From: an uncultured Bacteroidales bacterium
GTDB lineage: Bacteria > Bacteroidota > Bacteroidia > Bacteroidales > UBA932
Assembly (NCBI GenBank): GCA_946549475.1
Contig: CAMNQO010000026.1
Coordinates: 1-13,696, forward strand
Direction of reading: 5' to 3'
Length of the DNA: 13,696 nucleotides
Position 1 is the first letter of the stretch, and every line of letters begins with the position of its first letter. The notes below the pieces were generated by a model, which worked only from the letters and a program-made list of their open reading frames with translations, was not told the origin of the DNA and did not search any database. A program made the position numbers and the translations under genes. Shown piece after piece: positions 7,071-12,854 of the stretch.

Positions 7071-8579
7071 CTACTCGCCGAGATGGACATGGGTAACGTT
7101 AGCCACCCACTTGTTGACCAGCAATTTCACGCGAAGGTACAACTTTTCGTCCACGACCGGCGTACCCGGATCCGGATTGACGGTGGGGTCGTCCGGAATC
7201 CACCCGCCGGGAATGTCGTCGCCGAAATTGGTCACTTCCGTGACCAGCAACTGGTACCAGGTGTTGCGGAAAATCGCGTAGGTGTTGTAGTTGTTGTCTT
7301 TGATGAAATAGGTGTAGTACATCGCTCCGTCCTCGAACACATTGATTTTGGTCAGAGCGCGGAATCGGGCGACATCGGAGGCCAGAAGCGCCTGCGCGGC
7401 CGCGAGGTTGGCCGCATCGTCGTCCGTGACCCCGTCCGGGAGTTTGTGGCCGAATACATCCAGGGCGTTGGGGTACGCTGTCTGGAGAGCAGCCAGGGTC
7501 AGGAAGTGCGAAGAATTGTTGTTGTAGCCGAAGAAAGTCGAGGGGGAGCCGTTCCCTTCCGCGTCGAGCGTTACTTTGAAGACAACCCCGCTGGTCGTGC
7601 CCCAGACCGGCGTCGCCTCCGCGACATTTTCAAGCATATAGCAGGCATCGCCGGGAGGAATCAGGCGGCCGGCGACATCCCCGACGGCCACGGAACTGTA
7701 GGTGTCGCCGCTTTTCCGGATATCGGCGTAGGCCGTCTCGCTGCCGGAGGTGAAATGGTTGTTGACGAATCCGTAGCGCTCGGTGGAGGGAGTCAGCAGC
7801 CGGGTCATGGCATGGTCCGACCACTGTTGCTGGATATAGGTCGTCTTGGCTGCGGACATCGGGTACATGCCATCGACGCAGGCTTTGGCCGAAGCAAACG
7901 CCCCGTTGGCGACATTGCTGCCGACGCTCATCCCGGCATCCTCGCCGGCCGTCACCTTGGCGGTGATACGGTCCAGATAAATGGTCCCGCCGACAGCCGG
8001 ATTGGCCGTCGTATTGTTGGCCGCCGTGAGAGTCACGGTCGGGATGACGGAGCCTGACGCACTGGCGTCATGCTGGCTGAACATCCGAAATTCATTGTCC
8101 AGCGCCGCCGTGTTGCCGGCATTCAAGACGCCGGACCGGACGGCTGCCTCGAAGGTCTGGGGCGTGGCTCCCTGCCAGGTGTCGCCGATGCTGTAGCCGA
8201 ACGGGTCCGTACTGGAGCCGGCATAAGCGTACAGCTGATATGTACCCAGGGCAGCGGTAGTCGAAAGCACGGAAGATTCGTAACCGTCATCGTAGCCGGC
8301 ATGCGCAATCTTGTTCAGCAAATCCACGCTGAGAATGGCTTTGACCTGGTCGTTCTGGACCAGATAGACCACGGCCTGGGAGACATTGCTCTCCGCGACG
8401 GTACCATCCAGTTGCGAGCCGGAATTGTCGGTTTTCGTACGCGGCGAAGAAACGCCGAACTGTACGGTGAGATAGGTCTTGGAAGAGGAGGAGTCCTCCG
8501 CCTGGTGTCCGTGTTCCTTGGAACAGGCGGTCAGGGCCAGCAGGCCCAGACCGGCGAGAAAGAGATTTTTAATTTTCAT
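7071..8579 (-). CDS. Mfa1 family major fimbrial subunit (type V pilin precursor)
   Basis: This is the 502-residue main structural subunit of the fimbria. The signal peptide ends LTAC with lipid-attachment Cys19. Residues 34-46 form a probable first strand (KTYLTVQFGVSSP) followed by Arg47, the first arginine in the precursor. In Porphyromonas gingivalis, pilins are cut by Arg-gingipain at nearly the same place (Arg46 in FimA, Arg49 in Mfa1), which opens the groove for strand exchange. Downstream come SNVSQAVVYLVQND, CYMLENVAE and WGTTSGVVFKVTL, then YYTYFIKDNNYNTYAIFRN with TWYQLLVTEVTNFGDD, which is the typical Mfa1 C-terminal sandwich. A Pro/Asp-rich linker leads to the last strands (LRVKLLVNKWVANV). 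It overlaps the upstream gene by 11 nt. High expression would be expected, but no separate promoter was seen just upstream. Confidence 0.9.
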   Translation of the reverse strand: MKIKNLFLAGLGLLALTACSKEHGHQAEDSSSSKTYLTVQFGVSSPRTKTDNSGSQLDGTVAESNVSQAVVYLVQNDQVKAILSVDLLNKIAHAGYDDGYESSVLSTTAALGTYQLYAYAGSSTDPFGYSIGDTWQGATPQTFEAAVRSGVLNAGNTAALDNEFRMFSQHDASASGSVIPTVTLTAANNTTANPAVGGTIYLDRITAKVTAGEDAGMSVGSNVANGAFASAKACVDGMYPMSAAKTTYIQQQWSDHAMTRLLTPSTERYGFVNNHFTSGSETAYADIRKSGDTYSSVAVGDVAGRLIPPGDACYMLENVAEATPVWGTTSGVVFKVTLDAEGNGSPSTFFGYNNNSSHFLTLAALQTAYPNALDVFGHKLPDGVTDDDAANLAAAQALLASDVARFRALTKINVFEDGAMYYTYFIKDNNYNTYAIFRNTWYQLLVTEVTNFGDDIPGGWIPDDPTVNPDPGTPVVDEKLYLRVKLLVNKWVANVTHVHLGE

Positions 8580-9591
8580 TTTGAAGGGTTTTGATTTGGT
8601 ATTCTATTTCATATTGGGTCCGCCGGAGCAGCGGGAAACAATCTCGCTCGAGAATCCGGTATTGGGCCGGGAAATCCATCTTGAGAATCATCTCTTTGTG
8701 GTCCGGTACAATATCGCTGTCAATCAGGGAGAGCAGGTCATCCTTGCGGAACAGGTAACTCTTCTGCACGAAGTCGCGCAGCCCCTCCCAGTCCTCCGCC
8801 ACGGAACGCACATGGACGATGTCCTGCGGGATGGACAGGTGTTCGCAGATATACTCCTTGAGGGCCTCGGAGCGCTTTTTCGCCAGTTTGGCATTCATGA
8901 GCCAGGAAGATTCGACCGATGCGTACCCGGTCAGGCGGATGGCAAGGATGGCATGATCCTGCGAGGCGCGTATTTCCTCGATGGTCCGGAAGATTTTGTA
9001 GAGTTCGGAAGCATTGTTCCTGAAATTCTCTTTTACCTCCCACCGGTTTACGGGAAAGTCCACATAGGCGGTTCCCTTGACGGAACGGATGCGGGCCGCG
9101 TCGGCTGCAAGCCTGTCGGGCGCCGGGGCGGCGAAGGCGGCCTGGGCGAGCAGGGTCTCCCGGGCGGCAGAACCTTTACAGCAATGGCGCCTGGCTGCGG
9201 ACAGATACACTGCGGCGTTGTCCATCCAGGGCTCATGGGGAAAAGAAGCCGTGTAAGGAATCTGTTGCAGGGCGCCCGGATTTCTGCGGTGGACCTCGGT
9301 GGTCCCGGATTTTTTGTTCCGCATATAATAAATGTATTGTTTCCCGCCCATGACTTCCACGGAAGGGAGGTCCAGCGTCTGCCCGGGAGCCTTGAGGACC
9401 GGAGTGAGCGCCAGGGAGCGCGCCCCTTTGATTTTCAAAGAAGAGACATCCAGCACCAGAGACAGCGAGACCGTGTCGGACCGGCGGTCCAGCGCCAGGT
9501 CCCTGACTTGCACGCCGTCGGCGACAAGGGTCTGCGCCACGGCAACGGGCGCATACAGGAAGAAAAAAAGAAAAAGGTACTTTTTCAGCAT
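8569..9591 (-). CDS. DUF3868 and OmpA-like domain protein of the fimbrial operon
   Basis: This 340-residue exported protein has a type I signal peptide cut after AVA at residue 19. Residues about 20-115 match the beta-rich DUF3868 region that precedes Bacteroides fimbrillin genes. A Cys137-Cys138 pair (RRHCCKG) lies between the domains. Residues about 172-280 form an OmpA-like peptidoglycan-binding domain: YVDFPVNRWEVKENFRNN, the strand AIRLTGYASVESSW, then NAKLAKKRSEALKEYI, which corresponds to the helix after the second strand. It would sit in the periplasm or at the inner face of the outer membrane and could tether the assembly to the wall. It begins 9 nt after the DUF3575 gene and overlaps the major fimbrillin start by 11 nt, so translation is likely coupled. 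Its exact role in assembly is not known to me. Confidence 0.85.
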   Translation of the reverse strand: MLKKYLFLFFFLYAPVAVAQTLVADGVQVRDLALDRRSDTVSLSLVLDVSSLKIKGARSLALTPVLKAPGQTLDLPSVEVMGGKQYIYYMRNKKSGTTEVHRRNPGALQQIPYTASFPHEPWMDNAAVYLSAARRHCCKGSAARETLLAQAAFAAPAPDRLAADAARIRSVKGTAYVDFPVNRWEVKENFRNNASELYKIFRTIEEIRASQDHAILAIRLTGYASVESSWLMNAKLAKKRSEALKEYICEHLSIPQDIVHVRSVAEDWEGLRDFVQKSYLFRKDDLLSLIDSDIVPDHKEMILKMDFPAQYRILERDCFPLLRRTQYEIEYQIKTLQNEN

Positions 9592-9600
9592 AGGTTCTTT

Positions 9601-10161
9601 TCAAAAACAATAAACAAGGGCGATATGGGCCTTGGTAAGCCCCCAATAATGGTTGGGTTGGTTTTCCGCCAACTTTTCTCCGCAGGTGTGACACAGGAAC
9701 GTGTCATGGCGGGAAAAAGCGTACCCGCCGCCCAGTTCCAGCTCCAGGTTGAGATGGCGGGACAATATCACCTGGTAGCCGGCTCCGAGACCGCCTCCGA
9801 CGAACCAGCCTTCGTTCCGGACATCGTACAACCCGGGCAGCGGGACATGGCCGATATTGAAAACTCCGCCATGCGCATACGGGGCGATGAACCAGCCCAT
9901 GAATTTCTGACAGGGCCAGTACCGGAACTGGGGCCCGGCCATCAGGATTTTCCATTTCGTGTTGTCCTTGAACGTCCAGGGATTGTAGGTCGCCGACAGC
10001 TCCGCCGTCCAGCGGGAGGACAGCCCCCACTCCACCCCGGCGTCAAAAGAGAGCGTCGCCAGATGGGTCAGGCGCGTTTTCATGGCAAAATCTTGTGCGT
10101 ACGCAGTACCACAAGAGAGGAGAACGCAGGTTAAAGCAGTATAAAAGAGTTGTTTATTCAT
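9601..10161 (-). CDS. DUF3575 family outer-membrane beta-barrel protein, first gene of the fimbrial operon
   Basis: This 186-residue protein has a signal peptide likely cut after AYA at residue 22. Alternating hydrophobic strands include LSFDAGVEWGLSSRWTAELSATYNPW, split here as SFDAGVEWGLSSRW and TAELSATYNPW, both characteristic of DUF3575. A glycine-rich strand (GGGLGAGYQV) and a final VYCF follow; the C-terminal Phe fits a barrel-assembly signal. A loop motif CHTCG near 157-161 could bind metal or form a disulfide. LLSC at 14-17 also resembles a lipobox, so lipoprotein processing cannot be excluded, though the barrel reading is favoured. DUF3575 genes regularly open Bacteroides fimbrial operons. 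A -7 promoter match lies 23 nt upstream of the ATG, and the divergent LuxR gene lies beyond it. Confidence 0.86.
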   Translation of the reverse strand: MNKQLFYTALTCVLLSCGTAYAQDFAMKTRLTHLATLSFDAGVEWGLSSRWTAELSATYNPWTFKDNTKWKILMAGPQFRYWPCQKFMGWFIAPYAHGGVFNIGHVPLPGLYDVRNEGWFVGGGLGAGYQVILSRHLNLELELGGGYAFSRHDTFLCHTCGEKLAENQPNHYWGLTKAHIALVYCF

Positions 10162-10184
10162 TTCGGGGAAATCGAAATCGGCCG

Positions 10185-10192
10185 CAAAAATA
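10185..10192 (-). promoter_or_regulatory. Putative -7 promoter element of the fimbrial operon
   Basis: On the minus strand this reads TATTTTTG, a perfect match to the Bacteroidetes -7 consensus TAnnTTTG. The start codon at 10161 is 23 nt away, giving a very short leader. No TTTG-type -33 box is found at 19-21 nt spacing, which would be expected of a promoter that needs an activator, such as the divergent regulator. The leader contains the tandem hexamer GAAATC GAAATC on the plus strand (10168-10179). Confidence 0.5.
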
Positions 10193-10227
10193 GTTAAGTC
10201 TGAAAAAAATCACACGGTCGGAAGCGC

Positions 10228-10235
10228 TATCTTTG
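10228..10235 (+). promoter_or_regulatory. Putative -7 promoter element of the LuxR-type regulator
   Basis: TATCTTTG matches TAnnTTTG exactly. A near copy, TATCTTTTG, lies 12 nt further on (10240-10248). The upstream -33 position is an A-tract without TTTG. The leader to the ATG at 10337 would be about 95 nt. Confidence 0.4.
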
Positions 10236-10277
10236 GGGGTATCTTTTGTGCGCTCCGGGGGTGTGGCGGGCTGCCGG

Positions 10278-10287
10278 ACTTGCAAGT
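10278..10287. repeat. Perfect 10-bp palindrome ACTTGCAAGT flanked by CTGCCG repeats
   Basis: ACTTGCAAGT is its own reverse complement and is flanked on both sides by CTGCCG in direct orientation (10271-10276 and 10289-10294). It lies in the leader of the regulator gene, about 50 nt before its ATG. It could be an operator, possibly for the regulator itself, but a 10-bp palindrome in a spacer of this size is not rare by chance. Confidence 0.3.
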
Positions 10288-10336
10288 TCTGCCGAAAAAC
10301 CATATCTTCGTCCGTTTAACCCTAATTTTTGAAGCC

Positions 10337-11098
10337 ATGTCACTCTGTCTGAAAGATTTTTTCAACGCACGCACGGCGCTCACCACCCTCGACGAACGCC
10401 TGTACAAGCATAAAGACGGCATCATCAAACTGGCTGAAGCCTTCGCCAAAAACTTCAACCAGCCTGTATTTATCGTGGATTTTTACAAACAGAACATGCT
10501 GTTCCTGTCCGGATATTCCCAACAAGTGTTCGGCGTGACCTTTGAAGAAAAGGTCCTCGAACGCGACTGTCCCCACTTTGAATATCTGTCGGAAGAGGAA
10601 GAGCAGATGCACCTCGAAATCACGGACAAAGCCCTCGAACTGCTTTACAGTTTTCCGCCGGAAGAGCGGCGGGACTGGTCGCTGTCCTACAGTTTTTTTA
10701 TCTGCAGCGGAGAGAAACGGCGCCTGCTGCACTGCAAGGTCTCACCGCTGTATATGACGCCGGAGGGCAAAATCTGGCTGGCCCTGTGTTCGCTGTCCCT
10801 GTCATCGCGCAAGGAAGCCGGACATCCCACCCTGCGCCATCTCCACCACCTGGATTATTACAAATATTCCTTGAAAAAACATGTATGGCACTATAAAGAA
10901 GGAATCTCCCTCACCGAAACGGAGCGGGAGATTCTGATTCTGTCCTCGCAGGGCTATATCATGAAGGAAATCGCGGACAAACTCGACAAGAGTATCGATT
11001 CCATCAAGTTTTACAAGCGCAAACTGTTTTTCAAGATGGGCGTGGAAAACATCACCGAGGCTGTCTTCACCGCCCAGAATGACAATCTGCTGCGCTAG
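10337..11098 (+). CDS. LuxR-type transcriptional regulator with PAS-like N-terminal domain, divergent to the fimbrial operon
   Basis: This is a 253-residue cytoplasmic regulator. The C-terminal domain (about 190-250) is a LuxR/GerE helix-turn-helix: SLTETEREILILSSQGYIMK, then EIADKLDKSIDSIKFYKRKL and FFKMGVENITEAV, with the usual acidic turn, scaffold and recognition helix. The N-terminal part (about 40-155: PVFIVDFYKQNMLFLSGYS and a later strand pair ending KIWLALCSLSLS) looks like a PAS-type sensor and lacks the Asp-containing motifs of a response-regulator receiver. The ATG at 10337 is used; the longer frame from 10280 begins with TTG and adds an unconvincing leader. This arrangement is common beside Bacteroidales fimbrial and surface loci. 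Regulation of the adjacent operon is an inference from the shared spacer. The signal it senses is unknown. Confidence 0.87.
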   Translation: MSLCLKDFFNARTALTTLDERLYKHKDGIIKLAEAFAKNFNQPVFIVDFYKQNMLFLSGYSQQVFGVTFEEKVLERDCPHFEYLSEEEEQMHLEITDKALELLYSFPPEERRDWSLSYSFFICSGEKRRLLHCKVSPLYMTPEGKIWLALCSLSLSSRKEAGHPTLRHLHHLDYYKYSLKKHVWHYKEGISLTETEREILILSSQGYIMKEIADKLDKSIDSIKFYKRKLFFKMGVENITEAVFTAQNDNLLR

Positions 11099-11125
11099 CC
11101 GGCTTTCCTTTTCGCGTGCTACGCT

Positions 11126-11142
11126 ACGCCTGACGGCGTTTT
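11126..11142 (+). terminator. Weak intrinsic-type terminator after the regulator
   Basis: ACGCC TGAC GGCGT forms a perfect 5-bp stem with a 4-nt loop, followed by TTTTC. It begins 28 nt after the regulator stop and ends at the convergent gene's stop codon. The stem is short and the T run is only four, so the call is tentative. Confidence 0.35.
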
Positions 11143-11684
11143 CAGCCCTTGAAAAATTTCTCGACTTTGCTGATACCGGACAAGGCGACAAAGTGTGCGA
11201 TGCCGCTGAAGATGACGGACAGGCCGATCAGCAGGGAGAGGGTCATGCCCGCATCGGCGGGATAACGCAGGCCCAGGCAGCCCAGCACGGCCGCCACGAC
11301 GCCCATCAGGCAGATGCACCACCAGCCGCGGAAGCCCACTTTCTTGAAGTCGAAGGAGTCAACGGCGAGGATGACGCCTTCCACCATCACCCACACGGAG
11401 AAGACAACGGGAAGGGAGGCCGTCAGCGCCCATCTGTGGGCCAGGAAGAAAAGACCCAGGACGATCTGCAGGAGCGCGGAGAGCATGCGCGTGCCGCTGT
11501 TGGGCAGGAAGAGCTGCGTATTCAGGGTGAATATCAGCGTGGAGATGCCCGAAAAGAGTGTCATCAGACCGATAATCCAAGCGCTGGCGAACAGCGTCTC
11601 GACGGGATTGCAGATGCAAACGATTCCCAAGGCCACGAGCAGGACACCCGTGAGGCCGATCCAGATTTTAGTACTTTTTTTCAT
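11142..11684 (-). CDS. HdeD/DUF308 family membrane protein
   Basis: This 180-residue protein has six predicted transmembrane helices (about 7-25, 33-53, 66-83, 88-108, 119-138 and 146-168) separated by very short loops, and a lysine-rich C-terminus (KVEKFFKG). The helices occur as three two-helix repeats, each beginning with a G-rich helix (GLTGVLLVALGIVCI; ALLQIVLGLFFL; GVVAAVLGCLGLRYP), the pattern of the HdeD/DUF308 family. In E. coli HdeD is linked to acid resistance, but most DUF308 proteins have no known function, so no activity is assigned. The ATG at 11684 is followed by MKKSTK. It converges with the regulator gene and diverges from the Mrp gene, sharing a compact promoter spacer with the latter. 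Confidence 0.85.
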   Translation of the reverse strand: MKKSTKIWIGLTGVLLVALGIVCICNPVETLFASAWIIGLMTLFSGISTLIFTLNTQLFLPNSGTRMLSALLQIVLGLFFLAHRWALTASLPVVFSVWVMVEGVILAVDSFDFKKVGFRGWWCICLMGVVAAVLGCLGLRYPADAGMTLSLLIGLSVIFSGIAHFVALSGISKVEKFFKG

Positions 11685-11705
11685 AGTTGTATTTTTATTG
11701 ATTTA

Positions 11706-11737
11706 TCTGCAAAATTAGGCTTTTTTCCGTACTTTTG
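11706..11737 (+). promoter_or_regulatory. Putative promoter of the Mrp-asnA genes
   Basis: The -7 box TACTTTTG (11730-11737) matches TAnnTTTG. A TCTG at 11706-11709, 20 nt upstream, fits three of four bases of the -33 TTTG. The leader to the ATG at 11759 would be about 15 nt, so almost leaderless. It overlaps the opposing promoter. Confidence 0.5.
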
Positions 11738-11741
11738 CAAC
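11710..11741 (-). promoter_or_regulatory. Putative promoter of the HdeD/DUF308 gene
   Basis: On the minus strand the -7 box TAATTTTG (11717-11710) matches TAnnTTTG, and GTTG (11741-11738), 20 nt upstream, fits three of four bases of TTTG. The start codon at 11684 lies 25 nt beyond the -7 box. Confidence 0.5.
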
Positions 11742-11758
11742 CCTAATCAAGGTCAGAC

Positions 11759-12835
11759 ATGGATATTCTGGATATTTTAAGAGAGGTGGAGCATCCCGCC
11801 AAAGGAGACAAGGACATCGTCGAACTGGGAATGGTGGACCGGGCCCGCGTGGACGGGGATAAAATCGTGGTCGTACTGGCCTTCCCCCGCCACCGGGACC
11901 CCCTGGCCGAATACCTTGTCGGCAGCACCCGGGCGGCCCTCGTACGGCATTTCGGCAAGGAGAAGGAAATCCTCGTGGAGACCATCGTCAAAGAAGAGCC
12001 CAAGCCCCGGAAAGCGGGTCTGGATCTCGGAACGGAAGAAATCGAAAAGGTCCGCCATATCATCGGCATCGCTTCCGGCAAGGGCGGCGTGGGCAAGTCC
12101 ACCGTCGCCGTCAACCTGGCCGTAGCGCTCGCCCGCCTGGGCTACAAGGTCGGACTCGCCGATGCGGATGTTTACGGCCCCTCCGTCCCCAAGATGACGC
12201 AGACGGAAGACGACGCCCCCCAGGCCTTCCAGGAGGAAGCCATGGACGGATCCGGCACCGTGAAAGAGGTCATCCTCCCCATCGAAAGATACGGGGTCAA
12301 GTGGATGTCCATCGGCTATTTCGCTCCCCCGGAGCAAGCCCTCATCTGGCGCGGCCCGATGGCCTGCAACGCCCTCAAACAGATGATTCTCCAAGTCCGG
12401 TGGGAAGAACTGGACTTCCTGCTCATCGACATGCCTCCCGGAACGGGCGACATCCACATCAGCCTCGTCCACGACATCCCGATGGAGGGTGCCGTCATCG
12501 TCACGACACCGCAGGATGTGGCCCTCGCCGATGTGGAGAAGGGAGTGAATATGTTCCTGAACGAAAGCGTGAACAAACGCGTGTTCGGCCTGGTGGAAAA
12601 CATGGCCTGGTTCACGCCGGCCGAACTGCCGGACAACAAGTATTATATCTTCGGCAAAGACGGCGGACAGAAGATGGCCGCCCGATACGGCCTGCCGCTG
12701 CTGGGGCAGATTCCCCTCATCCAGCGCATCCGCGAGGGAGCAGATACGGGAGAGCCGGCCGCCATGAGCGATGAAGGAGCCGGTCTGTATTACCTCGACC
12801 TTGCCCGCAGGCTCGTCAAGGAAGTCGAATCCTAA
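11759..12835 (+). CDS. mrp: Mrp/NBP35 family P-loop ATPase, iron-sulfur cluster carrier type
   Basis: This 358-residue cytoplasmic protein belongs to the family that carries or delivers Fe-S clusters (ApbC/Mrp). Residues about 1-80 are a MIP18/DUF59 domain. The deviant Walker A GKGGVGKST is at 107-115, DADVYGPSVPKM at 135-146, and the Walker B strand LLIDMPPGTGD at 221-231. In the C-terminal region, VENMAWFTPAELPDNKYY occupies the place where most Mrp proteins have a CPxC cysteine motif. No such motif is present, and Cys203 (MACNAL) is the only cysteine I see. This is the form I recall for Bacteroides homologues, so it is probably normal for the lineage, but cluster binding would need another mode. 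It is followed after 19 nt by asnA, probably in the same transcript. Confidence 0.92.
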   Translation: MDILDILREVEHPAKGDKDIVELGMVDRARVDGDKIVVVLAFPRHRDPLAEYLVGSTRAALVRHFGKEKEILVETIVKEEPKPRKAGLDLGTEEIEKVRHIIGIASGKGGVGKSTVAVNLAVALARLGYKVGLADADVYGPSVPKMTQTEDDAPQAFQEEAMDGSGTVKEVILPIERYGVKWMSIGYFAPPEQALIWRGPMACNALKQMILQVRWEELDFLLIDMPPGTGDIHISLVHDIPMEGAVIVTTPQDVALADVEKGVNMFLNESVNKRVFGLVENMAWFTPAELPDNKYYIFGKDGGQKMAARYGLPLLGQIPLIQRIREGADTGEPAAMSDEGAGLYYLDLARRLVKEVES

Positions 12836-12854
12836 AACAATCAGATATTGCACT

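Noticed and set aside
10108..10119. Lipobox-like LLSC in the DUF3575 signal peptide
   Set aside because: The downstream AYA-Q site and barrel-type C-terminal Phe fit a type I signal peptide of an outer-membrane barrel better.
8479..10134. Plus-strand open frame of 551 codons opposite the DUF3575 and OmpA-like genes
   Set aside because: It is antisense across three well-supported genes, without domain, signal peptide or promoter, so it is a composition artefact.
10280..10336. Upstream extension of the LuxR-type regulator from TTG 10280
   Set aside because: It uses a TTG start, overlaps a palindrome, and the extra 19 residues have no domain character. ATG 10337 starts just before the conserved part.
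11777..12853. Minus-strand open frame of 358 codons opposite the Mrp gene
   Set aside because: The plus strand has all Mrp motifs; the antisense translation is His/Asp/Gly-rich without structure.
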